Source: Hybos culiciformis (lineage: Eukaryota; Arthropoda; Insecta; Diptera; Hybotidae). Taken from it: 64,000 nt of DNA. The translations under genes and the position numbers were made by a program. The DNA is taken from contig OZ023275.1 in the NCBI GenBank assembly GCA_964007475.1, positions 33,584,029 through 33,648,028 on the forward strand, in the 5' to 3' direction. Below the pieces are notes generated by a model. The model was not told where the DNA came from and did no database searches. It saw only the letters and a program-made list of their open reading frames with translations. Positions 13,901-28,151 of this stretch are shown here, piece by piece (the stretch's first letter is position 1; each line of letters starts with the position of its first letter).

Positions 13901-16900
13901 TAAAACGGCCTAAATCAGTTTAGTAGTTTAAAAGGATTTTTTTTACGAGTCGCACGAAATGTGTAGAAAAATTCTAATGTAAGTATATATTTAAAAATCT
14001 ATTTTTGTAAAAGTGTATGATTTTGCAGTTTCGTGATTATTGCATGTATCCGATAAAATATTTCCATGTGGTTTTGCAATTATGCTGACAAGTTAACTTT
14101 TAAAACAAGTTAACTTAACCAACTATTTTATATAAAGTTTTATTCAACAGTCTGTTCCCAACACCTTTAAAATTTATAATCTAAAAATATGAAATGTTTT
14201 CCACATGGATAAATCTTAAGCTCATTCACAGATATATCTGCAAGAATTATTTTTAGTAAAGAAGTTTAATTATGATTTTTTACGCTTTTAATTTTTGAAA
14301 AAAAAAAATAACTTTAATGGTGTTTAAACTGGGAATTTTTTATTATTTAATATATATAAATGTGTAATGTTAATATTATAAGGCTAGTTATTTTAAAATT
14401 TGTTATAAAAAATTGAGAAAAAAAAGAAATCAATCGGAAATCAGTTTTATACAATGAAAATAATGGTAAATAAAATAAATAAAAGTAAAAAACATTTTGC
14501 TTACAGAAATCAACCGCCGAAACTGATATATTAACCCGATATCGCTCAATAAAAGAATATATTATGTTCAGATTTGAAAGCCTTTGAATTCTTAATTCTG
14601 CAGATGTATGAGTAAATTATAGGAAGTTAAGAGAAAGGTTTTAAATCTGTGAAATATTTCAAACTTATCAAATTCTAGAATTTAACAATGAAGTAGAGTT
14701 TAACAAAGCACACAAGTTATTTGCTTTAGCTACTACAGTTTTACTTATTATTTTCAGATTGAACTAATAATTTTTATTTTCATCAAGTCTAATAACTTTA
14801 AAAAAAAATAGAAATAAAATAGTTTTAATAAAAAACATTAAATAAATGTATTTTTGTGCTGAAAAACCAAATTATATAAATGACTTTAAGTACCTATTTT
14901 TGATGTACAGATTAGAAAATAGAAATGTGTCTCTAGTCATTATGCTCTTAAGCTTAAGAAGTCTATATATAATTTTTTGTTAGGAAAAAAATTAAATTAA
15001 ATTATATTGTATTATTATAGAATATTATATTATATATTTTAATTACATTTTATGATTATAAAATTACTGTGTTAAGTTATTGAATGGAAATGACATTAGA
15101 TTTTAATTTAGTTAACTAATGAAATAAACTATTTTTGATGTAAAATTTTGTTTTAATTCCGTCTTCATTTTGACAGTGCAATAATTTTTATTTTAGTAAT
15201 ATGAATGGAATTGAAAAATTATCAAGAGTTTTTTTTATCATTATTCAAGGATAATTTAATTTTCTTACGATTTAAGTTTTAGAAAAGATGTTTGCTGTAG
15301 CTTCTTCAGAATTGATACGGAACAAAGAGACTTGAATTGAACTCGACGACACTCTATCTATATAATGATAACCAATCAGAGCCTTCTAACTTTAAAAATT
15401 TCTTTATTTTATAACGTTCCACATTACTTATTCTTCTAAGAATCTTAATTATACTTGTATACTTATTTAATTTTTAATTACTAAAAACTAGTTATAGTCT
15501 AAAACTTTTCATGTCATGAGGGGTTCTATTTTGAATGAAAAAAATTTTCTTTGTATAATTAAAATAATTTAATTATGAAAAATTTTATTTTTAATTAATT
15601 TTATTACACGATTTTTTTATTACATGATATGTTGTGCATCGCAGATGTTACAACAGCATTGAAGATTAATCGAATAAATCAACTAAGTATCTCTATATAA
15701 CTATTCCAAGTATAATGCACATTATTGTACATTTTAAAAGTTACAAAATAAACAAATATTTCAATATTTGTAAATTTAAAAATAAAAAAATGTTATCAAT
15801 TTATTTTTTATATTTGTATAATTTATTTGTCCTCGTATCATATTACCTTCACATTGTATGCACTTGTACTTTACATATAAATTTTATGTTTACACACATT
15901 GCCTTTGATAAAGATTTTCTCCAATCAGAAAATAATATATATTTTTTTTAATATCACGATATAAGTTGTTTAAATGGGTTTGCACTCTAAATTTTCGAAA
16001 AATCTATGTCTTATGTTTTCCTTCGACTGATATACAATTGAGCTTAGTTAAGTAAGAAGACTAAGTTGTTATTTCTTGATTATACATATATACTTTATTC
16101 TTATAATTTTTTTAAATAATGTTAATAGAAAAGAAAAAGTTTAAAATAATTTTGCTTTCATTGAGGAAAATAAATTTTCATTTTATTCGATTATACTTAA
16201 GACTTTTCTATTTTCTTACATTGATACTTGGCTGCAACAATAGAACATTTGAATTGAAATATTTATGTACAAAACAATAAATTTACAAATAAAATGCAAA
16301 GATTTTGTCATTATGTTAAAAAAAACTCAAGGGTATATTCAACTCTAAGTATATAATAATTTAAAAGTTTACAAAATGTATTTATTTTCTGGAGGTTTGG
16401 TTTGGGTTTATTTTTCTTCAACAAATTAGATATAACTAAATGTATGTATGTTTATTTATTTTTATTATTTTTTTTTTTATGCTGAGCACATAAATTTCAT
16501 AAAAGAAAATTTGAATTCCAAATGTAAACAAACTCAGATAAATATCATGTGTGCGAAATTCATTTACAAAAGATAAAAAAATGTATAAATTTAGAATTTT
16601 GTAAGTATTCTTCATATCTCTGCAGTGCTTTTTTTTTTTTTTTGTTCATTTATTTTTTGGTATTTTTAAATAGTCAATTTTGTTCATTTTGTGGTAATGT
16701 TTTTTTTTTTTTTTGTAAAATAAAGCTTTAAACTAATTTGTGAATAAGAGAATATTTTGTGATAAAATTATGTAAGTACCAAAAATAAGACAAAACAATT
16801 TAAATCATTTTTTTTATAAATTCTTGCTTATTATAGTTTTAAAGTATGTGGGGATGTTCATATTTATTATATTATATAAGTTTGAATTCAAGTTTCTTTA

Positions 16901-17137
16901 TAAAAATTTCTATATACAAATTTTAAATTCCCTCATACTGCGTGCTTTTTTTTTTCAATTTTTATGTGATATTGTTTAATTCTTAAATGAAAATGAAATT
17001 TTGATAAGTTGACTTTAGGAAAATTCAACAAAAAAAAGAGATTAGACTAGTAAATCTCTTCTGTTATATATTTCCCACAAAAAAAGGAAAAACAAACATT
17101 AAATTAAGTTTAATCTAAAAATTTTTTTCCATAAGTA

Positions 17138-17145
<8 letters not shown>
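10914..17145. other. A/T-rich non-coding stretch after the GPCR gene
   Basis: No exon, RNA gene or recognisable mobile element can be supported. The first part probably contains the receptor's 3' UTR or flank. Short open frames here are composed of Phe, Lys, Ile and Asn codons, as expected for unselected A/T-rich DNA. One GC-richer islet at 12320-12360 is flanked by splice-like AG and GTAAAG and is listed under findings. Confidence 0.5.

Positions 17146-17182
<37 letters not shown>
17146..17182. repeat. (AT)n dinucleotide microsatellite
   Basis: An uninterrupted alternating A/T run of 37 bases follows an A10 tract. Confidence 0.95.
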
Positions 17183-17183
<1 letters not shown>

Positions 17184-19574
17184 CTCTCTGTCCAGGATTA
17201 TCCTTATACCTTGACAGAATTGTTATAACAAAAAAAAAAAGGAAATTTCCAAGTTGATAAGGAGAATTATACTTCCAAGACTAATTCGAACTGTGATTGT
17301 TATTTTAAAAAAAAATCTTTATACTTACACAAGTATGTAAATGGTTTAAGGAGCGAAAGGTGACCTTATGCTAAAAAAAAACAAACCCATGATACTGTAG
17401 AATAACTGTAGAATAACAATTGCAACATATCTAGTTCATTAACGATATGTTTCAAGTCTTTCTAAAATTGATATAACTAAAAAAGTAATCACTACCACAA
17501 CGATTTTCATAATTCTTCTTTAATTTATTTGTAGTTCAAATTCATGAACACTTAAAAAAAGTTAACTCTTTCAAATTGTTTCGTATAAACTTTAAAAAAA
17601 TTTAATGTAATTTTAATTCATAAACGTATCCATCACTGACCCTGTTCCGGTAGTCACCAAAATTATTTTTTATAACATTAAAAAAAAAAAGAAATAAAAA
17701 TTTTAAAAGCATATTTTTGCAAAAAAAAAAAAAAAATTTAATCCTAACATTTTTAAAAGAACAATTTAATGTTATTTCACTTATTTTATATTTTTTTTTT
17801 GCATGAAGACCTTTTTCTAGCCAGCAGCAATTTCTTAAAAAAAAAGAAGCTGGGGAAAAAAAGGAAAATAAAAGTTGTACACATAATTTCAAAATGATAA
17901 AAATGAAACTTAATGAAAAGAAAAGTTGATATTTTATGCTATTATTGTGTCATCATAACATAATAACAAAAAAATGAAAATTTTTAGCATAGAAAAAATG
18001 ATGAATCATTTTTCAATTTTTATCCTTGCGAAAAAAAAAAAAAACTAAAAACAGTTTCCGACGTTGTTGTGTGAATAAACTTTCGGGTGGAGTATACCTA
18101 TGTCACTTTTTAGATTTAAAGAAGAATTGAGTATTATTAAAATTCAGGAAGAACGAACAAAGTATAAGAATGGTGAAATGGAAATTGCCAAACGGCCAAA
18201 ATGATCGAGGACAAAAACGGGAATATAAATTTAATTTATGTTTATAATAAAAAAAATATATAAAGAAACATAAAAAAAAATGTTATTTGAATTTGTATTT
18301 TTAAATGTTTTGACAAAAGTTCTCAATATTTTATAAACTTTCAACAAGCTTTGCTGCATTGCATTTGTTGTCACTAAGATTCAATTTTATTGCATGTGAG
18401 TCGCAAGAAATCTTTGGCACTAATAAAATGATAGTATAATGATATATGAATAGCGAGCGATCGTAGAAATACTTAAAAAAAAATCCGTATAATAGTATGC
18501 GTATAATAATATTTATTTAATTTGAATGTTGAAAACAGGCGTCATATTTCGTGTATTATGTCTATATTTTTCATTTATACCGTCCTGAAAATGTTTTAAT
18601 TCCTTCAGCTTATAACGTTTGGTTCTGTCAATACCGAAAAATGAATAATATACAAAATTTATGTCATTTTCAATAAAAATAGACTTAACTCCCTATCAAA
18701 GAAAATTATTCTTAGAAATATTAATCATACACATCATTGGCATACATAAAACTGTATATTTACCTACAATTGTACATAAGTAAGTTAAAAAAAAATATCA
18801 TAAAAAAATTCGAAGTAAATCTTAACAAAATTTAATTATGTTTTGTTCCACCCACATATACAATTATATTCAAAAGTGGATACTGTATATATAAATATAT
18901 ATATGAAAAACAAAATCAGATTCATTACTCTTTTTCATTTATAACTTTTTTTCATACTTTCATTATTAAAAAAAAAATAAATAAAAAACTTTAACCTGAT
19001 CAAATTGCAAAGATAAAAAAATTTCTAACTATAAAAATTTAACAAAAAGATAAAAAAAAAAAAGAATTTCTAACAGGTAGTTTACTATAAAAATATACTC
19101 AATTCTCTTTTCTTAATGTTTTTTTTTTTTAAACAATAATAATAACACTGTTGCTCCTTTCAATATTATTTTGAAGAAATAAAAGATACTGGATACCGTA
19201 CTTGGATAATAATATCTCAAAAAAAAAAGAAAAAAAGTTAAGTAAATAAATAAAGATTTGCACATTTACTTTTTTCTTTTTATAAATATAAAATTTTCAA
19301 TTTTTCCATATATGCAACAAAAAAGGATAAAAATGATCCTTATAGCAAAATAAATAATAATATGATGGATAAAAGAAATATATATACTTGAAGGTATGTT
19401 GTATAATATCGCATTTAAAACTTTATTAAAATTTCGTGTATAATATTTACGAAAGATTTGCCATATGATTTGTTTTATAAATCCACCATGAAAAATATGT
19501 AAATATGAGAAATGAGTATTTTGGAAAATATGTTTTTTAATTTAAAAATACATTTAAAGCCCATTTTTCATCTA

Positions 19575-19905
19575 AAATGGAAATATGTCTTCACTTTCTG
19601 TCTGTCCATTCGTGCGTTCGTCTGCCGACCAATTAAATGCTTAGAACTACTAGACAGATTTAATCAAATTGATACAAAAATATGCGTAATCTCTTAAGTT
19701 GAAACTTGAGATTCTCCGAATGCGGCCTCCGGAGATAAAAGGTTTTCAGTTGACCAAGAGTTGGAATTACTTTCATAAAACAATTTATATAAATATAAAT
19801 TTTTTCAAAAGTTTAAATGAATTCTGCATTTGATGAAGATAAAACGCCCCTAAAATAAATAATCAACCCCGAATAGGTTCTAGAATTCGGACAGAGAGCT
19901 GAAAG
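19575..19905. repeat. Possible relic of a dispersed repeat with imperfect inverted ends
   Basis: The left side contains TTCACTTTCTGTCTGTCC at about 19593, and the right side contains GGACAGAGAGCTGAAAGTGG at about 19889. These are imperfect inverted copies of each other. Between them is a segment of the style common in insect dispersed repeats (AACTACTAGACAGATTTAAT, which encodes a degraded frame). No target-site duplication could be defined. This is a tentative call. Confidence 0.35.
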
Positions 19906-22213
19906 TGGAAATGAAATGAATATATGAATAGAGAGCAACTATTCTGTATATTTTTATATGTAACTTTAGCAATGATTTTTTTTCATATCAAAGTTCTTAT
20001 ATTTAGCAGAATTAAATTGAATTTTTTTTAAACTAAATTACACTTTAAATATATGAAGTTTATGAGCAATAGTTTTAAATGATAGAAATAGTTTAAAATA
20101 ATACAAATTGAATATTTTTAAGAAAGATTGATTTTAATTTGACATATTTTAAAAGAAAAATAAATTTTAAATTTTACAAAAGAAGAAAAATAAGCATGAA
20201 GTCTATTGGATTTTATTTTTTTGAAGTGTACAAAGATAACGTCAGTGAAGAAGGAAAATATTTTGTTTCATAACGAATTTTAATATTATTTCTCCGATTT
20301 CAGCAGCTGGAGAATCTAAGTTATAGACGTGCAGAAACGACTTTGAAACAAAAGTTAATAATAACTTAAGAAAATTTTGTTTCAAGTAAATGGAATAATG
20401 GAAAATAATTCTATATATAATTTACTATTTAAGATGTAAAATATAAATTTATTATTAACTAACTATCTCTATGGGAATATTATATGTAAATATCGGTAAT
20501 GCGAAATATATAGAAACAAATTTTTATAAAAATTTTAATACAACGACGTATTAAAAAATTGTGTTTTATCTTATGTGAATTATATTTTATTACAAGATTA
20601 GTTAAAAATAGAAAATTTTTATTTTATTGACATTGTGTAGGTTTATAAAGCCATTGTGTACGGGGTACAGCACTATCTAATGGAATAGTTTTTGTGTTTT
20701 TCCATGTTAATTCCTCTAATTTTTGTGTTACCAATTTACGTCTGTGGTAAACCTTTTATACCCACTTATGAAAAAAAAATTCTCATTGTTAAAGACTTAT
20801 CATTTTTAAATAATAATTTTCTTTTTAATGCTTATAAAAGACACTCCCTCAAAATAATTACAAATAATTACGAAAATAAAAAAGACCAGGGAAATTAAGT
20901 AAGAAGAGAGATAGATGTTCAAATGTTTTCTTAAAAAAATTAAAATAAAAGAAAATATTATTTTATTTGTGGATTTTTAAAAGATTTTGATTATTTCTGT
21001 ACTCAAGGATTTTAATAAATATATTTGTGTTAATATACATATATATTGTACATAAAACTTCTTCCTAAATTGATTTAAATAATTAACTATAGAATTTAAA
21101 CATATTGATTTAAACATAATAAACATAATCAAATTAAAGTGAGCATTCAGATTCGCAATTACTAATAATTTGTATAACAGCTCAGGACAACTACTTGCAA
21201 AGAAATTCGCCGAAAATAACTCAGTGAAAGGAAAAAATAAGAAAACATCTTTTAGATTTCTATCGGTTGCATACCAAAAACCAAATATGTAAACATTAAG
21301 CTGCCATCGATTTTTGTCTTCTCTAGATTCATGCAGACATAAAAATAAGAAATTTTTTTTTTTTATAGAATACATCCTACTATTAAAAAGGAGCCAATAA
21401 TGGCATAAATTTTAAAAATCTTCAACATAATCATAATAATCAAATATTTAAACATAATGTATATTCATGCTCCTAAATATAATTTAATGTCCTAAATTTT
21501 GCACATCACTCACTATTTAATTTTTTTTTAATTAATGTTCTGTCTGTTCGAAATCAGTACGTTTATTCATTCAAATAAAAATGTAGTTTTTTACCACATA
21601 CAAATATAATTAAATCTAAATTTAATTGTGGCTAAAACAAATTTTTAACCAACTACTTATATATACACAAATTTACAAATTTTCCATACAAAATTTACAG
21701 ATATTCATTGAACCATATGAATAAATTACCAAAAAGAAGCATATTCTTTGTATGCAGTATATGTATACATCACAAATAAACAAATGTACCTAATTATAGA
21801 ATATTTTCTTGTTATTCATAAAGATGAAAATTTTAACAACAACCTACTTCGTGCAATAAAATTGTTAGTTAAATATTTTTGTCTATGTAGTTAATAATGT
21901 ATATAGATTGACACAAAATAAGGGACTACCAACAGGTTGAAATGAAAAAAAAAAAAATACCACATTCAGGATCTATTATTTCATTACAAGTCACGTACGA
22001 GAAAGTAATTCACTTTTATGTACCACTTTGAAACAAAATCTTCAAACAAAATAAAATTATTCTAACAAAAATTACATATAATGAAAAATTAAATTTAGAG
22101 CTTTAAAATTGAATAATACATTGTCATTTTATGTTTTCGAAAATATACAAAAATGTATTTTTCATTTTTGAAAATGTCATCTTAACATGTTATTAAAAAT
22201 GTTTAACTTTTTG

Positions 22214-22237
22214 ATATATATATATATATATATATAT
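22214..22237. repeat. (AT)n dinucleotide microsatellite
   Basis: An alternating A/T run of about 24 bases. Confidence 0.9.
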
Positions 22238-25200
22238 TATGTATTTTAATTTAAAATTTTAAACAAAGGCAAATTACATGAAAAACAACTGAGTTTTTTT
22301 TAATACTTATAAAACTCATAATACATTAATGTTTTCATAAATATCTGTAGGTAGATAGATACGATGTATATTATATTAATATAATTTTTATTTAAACATT
22401 CATTTTATTATTATATTTCAATCGTGTATCTTGATTAAGAAGATGTAGAAAATTTTTCTTTTATAAAATGTAAAAAAATGTCTTTAATGTGGTTTGGTGG
22501 AATTACAATATTATTAAACAAAATCATTAAAATAATTGGAAATTAAATATAATGTCAGCTAGTTAAAGAAAACTGCAATTCTGGCATTGATGAGTAGCTC
22601 ATTGCTATATTTTGAAACATTTCAATATGCTTAAATTTTATATGAGGAGAAATCGTTCAAGTCTTCCAAAGTTCCGATTCAAAAAAAAAATCAACACTAT
22701 AAACTTCGATTATTCAATATTTTCAAAATCGCTCGAGCCTTTTAAAGTTACGTTTAAACAATTTAGCTTAAATATTAGCGGGTAGGTAAGGAAAAATAAG
22801 AAAAATGTTTTTACATTTTGATAAATAATGAATATAATTAAAATTTTAGAAAATTATCTTTTTGTTAACCTTGAATATTCGAATTTTTTTTTTTGTTTCA
22901 AAGTTCTTATTCTATATTCGGTTTTCGAATAAATTTTCCACTTTTTTTAACTAATTTTCTTTGCTATTTTCTTTCAGTATAAATCGATAAAGTTTATTTA
23001 CAAAAAAAAAAAAAAAAATTAGGTAATTTAGGTCCATAATTTATGTTTTTTATTTTCTCTATGTTAGTTAAATGAAGAAATTTTAGTTTAAGTATATATT
23101 TAGTACTTAGTTCTAGACATATGCATCTCTTTTTTAATTTTATAAGAAATATATATAAAAGACTACATTATATCTTATACCCAAAACAAGTTAAAAAGAA
23201 GTTCTAAATAAAGTTCTAATTTTGTATAGTTTTTGGTTTACACGTAACGTACTCTTATATAATTGATATTTTAAAACAAAAAGAAAATCGGATTATCTAA
23301 ATAAAATTTATAATATTTTTTTTTATCTTTTCATTATTATTCTTAAAGCTTAGCATTTTTTTTATTGGTAAATTTCTCGAAAATAAAATAAAAAATTATC
23401 AATAATTGACCCTGATTACAAATTCAATATCAAAATTCATTATAGTTGTTAAAAGAATACACATTTTATACATATATATACATCATAAATATATCTAATG
23501 TATGAATATAAATATACATTATTTATTACTTCAAAACCCAATAATATTAAAGATAGATGATATTAACTAAATGAAACAAGAAATTCAAAAAGCAAAGGAT
23601 TTCTTTAAGTGATTGATAACATGGTTTCAACATATATCCTTAATTCTTTTTTTTTACCACTAATTCAATAAAGTCTATATAACATATTACATATTATATT
23701 ATTTACAAGATATTGATGGCTTATTAAATACATAAAAATGTATGGTTTTATTTTTTTTTTTAAATTTTCATTTGAAATAAAATAGATAAACTTTCATATA
23801 AGAAAATGAATGGAAATTAAGAAAATTTAAGCTGAATTCAGCAATTTGATAAATTCTTAGAAATATACGTAAATGTTTTTATTTACATTTTATTATAATT
23901 TTCATCATTTCATAAATTTATTGAGTTTTAATGTTGGTTGAGAGTGAATAGGTATTATAATGTTCATATAGCCCACAAGTAAATGCTAAAAGAATAATAA
24001 AATCGAGGGGGTCAAAGGAAAATTTTCCATATTTTTTGTCTAAAATTGTCCTACTTTTTCAAAAAGAAGAAAGCCTTAAAAATCTATGTGACCTACATAT
24101 TAATATGTTGTACTACAGAAATATTATTTTCATTAAGATATTTCCTATCATTATTAATAAAATTATGAATGTGATTTTTTTTTTTTTTGAATCAAATAAT
24201 AACATCTTTCTGACTTTTATTGAAAGTTTTAAATTAATTTCAAAATTTTAGTGTGTTAATAAAAATACATTGAGAGATTTCGTAATGGGCTGTGGAATAT
24301 ATCTACAGATGATTTAAATAAGATAAAATTGTTTCGTTAAATGTTATCATAAGCCTTTCAAAATATATACAAAATTACAACTACTATTAATAAAATAATT
24401 TAAATTAAAATAACAAGAATATTTTTTAACAACAAGAGTATATTTTTATTTATAAAGTTGTATAATTGTGAATGAATGAAAATCTTAGTGGGATTTTCTC
24501 GATTTTCTATAAATTTTCATTCATTTGATTATTGTGAATGAATAAAAATATCCTTATCAAATTTCCACAGTGAATTTGTGTTAAAAAAAAACAAACCAAA
24601 ATCAAGTATGAACCACCTACCATTTGTGGGATTTGTTTTTATGGTTGATGTCTACGAAAAGGAAATAAAATGTTCTTAAATGATTGAAAACATGACTAAT
24701 AAAAATCAGAATAAGTGAAATTATATTTATGTACCTACAAAAAAAATGTATTATAAGTTTTATTTCCGCTTTACTTATTCTTAGGATATTTTTCTGTTAA
24801 AGATTCAGATATCTAGGAATATTGAATATATTAATATGAATGAAATTATTAAAGGACAAGTTAAATAGGTGCATAGAGAAAGCAAAAGAGTAAAAATAAA
24901 TTATGTAATACCATTTCCAGACTTCTACTTAATTTAATTTTAGTATAATCCCTTGAACTTGTTCACACTGCAGTCGAAGGAATTATTGTTTACTTATTTC
25001 ATTTTCACGTCCTAATTTTATCATTATAAAAAAATTACAAATTATTATTATAATTATTTATACCTATTATTATTTAATCAATCATATGTTATATTTTATT
25101 TTTATAATATTAATAATTAAATTTAAATTTAAATTACTATAAGTCGCAAGAAAATATAAGAATTTAGCAATATATCTAAGACAGCTTAAGAAAGAAACCA

Positions 25201-27348
25201 AATCTTATAATTATACCAATTAGAACTTATAATTATTATACAATACACTAAATTTTGGTCGAATTCCATTAAAACCATATATAGGTACAAATGTGTAGGT
25301 ATATAACAATTTTCATCCACGCCCGAATCCTTGTGATCGAAATCTATCTATACCATCTTAGACTTATGTCGCTTACTATTGTTGGTAATTAGTAAAATTA
25401 TAAAAATATAAGGAGAGAATAAATTTTCAATTGTACAGACGGTTTTAAACTATTATAAAAAAAAAAAATAGTGTGGTTCGATTCAAGTAAGGTTTCTAAA
25501 AGTAATCAATTGTCATAGTGTATCCATGAAATCTAATACATTTATAAGATTTAATAAAAATCTAGAAAGCATTTTGCGGTCATGGCACTCTTATACAAAA
25601 TCACTATTAATATCTTCCAATAAATTAATTTCAAATTTTTCAATATAATATAAAATCTAACTAATTCTGTTTTTCTATTTATATGGTTATTTAATACAGC
25701 TGGAACATTTTATATAACGAGAGCTGTTTCAATTTTAAATATCTGTCTATCATCTCTATGTATAATAAAAAAAAAATTAAAAATAAACATGTCATGTACA
25801 GATATAGTAGCAGAGAAAACTCGAATTAAGTACCTAGTACATATAAACATTTAATATACATATATTATATATGTATGAGGAACATTATAATCTATACAAA
25901 ATATATTAATATTTCTATCTACATATCTGTATATCTACAATAGCTCTTTCCTCTAGAGATGAAGCACAAAAGATATTTCTCCACAATTTTATTTTATATA
26001 CTGAATAGTTTTGCCGGGGTTTCCATTATAATGTTACCCACAAAATACATAGTACATTATGTTTCCTTTTATAATCATCGTTTTTATATTTTAATATAAC
26101 GAAAAACAATGAAATCCCCATAAAAAAATTTCACCATTATAAAATTTCCCCATTGGAAAATGGTTTTGTCCAAAAAAACATTTTTCGAAACGGAAATCCC
26201 TCAGTTTTGTTATACATAACTTGTATAATTGCGTATAAATTCTATAAACCTAGCTATACGTATACGTTATTCGTATTTATACAGATCTTAATGTTATGTT
26301 ACCGAAATTAAATTATACGAACAAAATGTTAAAATAACGACATTATAAACCTTTGATAAAAGCCATTTAAAAGGTAACTTGTTTGCAAAAATAAATATGA
26401 AACTATTTAACTATTTTATATGCTGGGTATTATAGTCCAGGGCTAAAGATTTTGCTTTCCGCCCTTGTTCAATTCAAGATTTACTTGAGTGCCAAAATTA
26501 TTAAAAAAATGGTTCAACAAAGTAAACAGATATTGCATGTTCGGTGACTTGACCAAGCCTGCAAAAAATACGCCTAACAAGTAATACGATATTCCTTTAA
26601 TTTTTATAATATTTTCGATATATTAATCAAAAACTATGTTGTTGGATAATGAATTAATAGGCTACATCTACACACTTTCGTATATAATGATTTGCGTATA
26701 TATAACTTAGTTATCAAAAATATTTTAGCCGAATCCTGCTTGTTCTTTAGCACATCATTTCATATCATCTCGCTTGAACAAAGAAAAGAAATTTAATTTT
26801 ATGCCCATCAACAGCATTTAGTATCTTCATTATACATTATTCCATGTACCCAATCCAATTCTTTAAGAGAAAATAAGTTCGAAAATAACATGCACTTATC
26901 ACTTATTGAAACTGATGAAAGCATTAGAAAAGTATTATAAAAAAAATTGGAAGGCATCATATATTAATTTGTTTTGCTTTCAATTCAGTTTCTTTGAGGT
27001 ACATAATACCTATATCAGAGGAAAATTTCCGAATCATGAAATTCTGTTGATAAATTTTATTCTTGGATTGGGTTATTGGGTATAAAATTTTGTTTAGGTA
27101 CAGAATATTGAATGAGTTTTCGAAAAAGAATGTACATGGAAAATTTATTCATTAAAAAAAGCAACTAAAATAAGTTTGTATATAATGATGAAAATTCATT
27201 TAGATAAATATAGGTATATAAGATTTAGGAATACATTCCCAAAAATTCTAAATAATATTGTGAAAATTTAGATTTCCTTAACAATCGATGATAAAAGAAC
27301 AAAATAAATAAGAAAAATAGATTAAACTATATACATAGCCAGTAATAT

Positions 27349-27645
27349 AATAGTTTAGAAAGAAACTGTACGTCTGCTCTATCTTTATAAAGTTCTCAAA
27401 ATTATTGTACCGACTCTTAATGTGTTTATAAAATAATGTGAAGGAATAAAATATAATAGGCAAAACGAATTAATTAAGTACGCAAATAGAATAGCTTAGA
27501 AAGAAATTCTAGGTCTTCTTCATCTTCTTCAAGTTCTTGAATTATGTAGAGACTCCAAATCTGCTTATGAAACATTGTGAGGAATAAAAACAAGATAAGT
27601 GAAATGAATTAATTAATCAGGTGCACTAAGAATAGTTTGAAAAAC
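27349..27645. repeat. Diverged 141-bp tandem duplication, two copies and the start of a third
   Basis: AATAGTTTAGAAAGAAA at 27349 recurs as AATAGCTTAGAAAGAAA at 27490 and partly as AATAGTTTGAAAA at about 27631, a spacing of 141 bases. Between them the order of matching words is kept: TCTTC or TCTTTA with AAGTTCT, then GACTC, then GTGAAGGAATAAAA or GTGAGGAATAAAA, then GAATTAATTAA. Units are clearly diverged and no long open frame is shared, so this is an old duplication of non-coding sequence. Confidence 0.7.
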
Positions 27646-27944
27646 TATTCAAGGAAAACTATCTGACTAGATACAAAATAATTTATAAGATTAAAACCAA
27701 TTAAAATTTATATTATAATTAAATATTAAAAAAAAAAATTTCTGAAAAGTTTAGTGTTAGTAATAAACGAAAAATGTATATCGCATGTAATTTCAGATAT
27801 TCAGCCAACTTGACATCGTTAAGAATAATAGGATTCCTTTAAAATGGAATCTGAATATACTTTCAAAGACCTATGTCATTTCTTATGTCGTTCAAAAGTT
27901 TCTTGTATTTTCGAAATTTTAAATATTTAAAAATAAATTACGAG

Positions 27945-28151
27945 TACACCTAATTCTGTTTTTACACGGTCTTTTTTACACGGTTTTGATTTAACCCGGT
28001 CTAGAAAAGAAGCCTTTTCAAAGAAATTTTAACGAAAAATATTTTTTTTAACCATAATTGTTTAGAATTTTCATGTCTTTTTTTACACGGTTTTTTTTTT
28101 ACACGGTTTTTTCTGGAACGTATCTACCGTGTAAAAACAGAATTAGGTGTA
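27945..28151. mobile_element. TA-flanked MITE with perfect 26-bp inverted ends
   Basis: Bases 27945-27970 and 28126-28151 are exact reverse complements. The outermost dinucleotide on each side is TA, so the element proper probably begins CACCTAATTCTG and was inserted at a TA target. TA target duplication and a short length (about 205 bp) without coding capacity are typical of non-autonomous Tc1/mariner/pogo-type elements. The word TTTTACACGG recurs four times inside, twice near each end, as subterminal direct repeats. It has no transposase and would depend on a related autonomous element. Confidence 0.85.

Larger units (their letters stand above)
17183..27348. other. A/T-rich non-coding stretch
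   Basis: No gene can be supported. It contains many A and T homopolymers, an (AT)n run at 22214-22237, and a GC-richer segment at about 19575-19900 that looks like the relic of a dispersed repeat. The longest open frames, for example at 20977-21375 on the minus strand, show no domain or motif and have a codon make-up driven by A/T content. Confidence 0.5.

Noticed and set aside
20977..21375. 132-codon minus-strand ORF, the longest in the 11-43 kb gap
   Set aside because: No domain, codon use follows A/T composition, no splice or start context.
22650..22760. Two similar 33-base segments (AAATCG...AAAGTT) about 76 bp apart
   Set aside because: Similarity is limited and could be chance in biased sequence; not enough to call a duplication.
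24470..24527. Inverted AATGAATGAAAAT / ATTTTCATTCATT
   Set aside because: Short arms made of common A/T words; no flanking duplication, so not called as an element.
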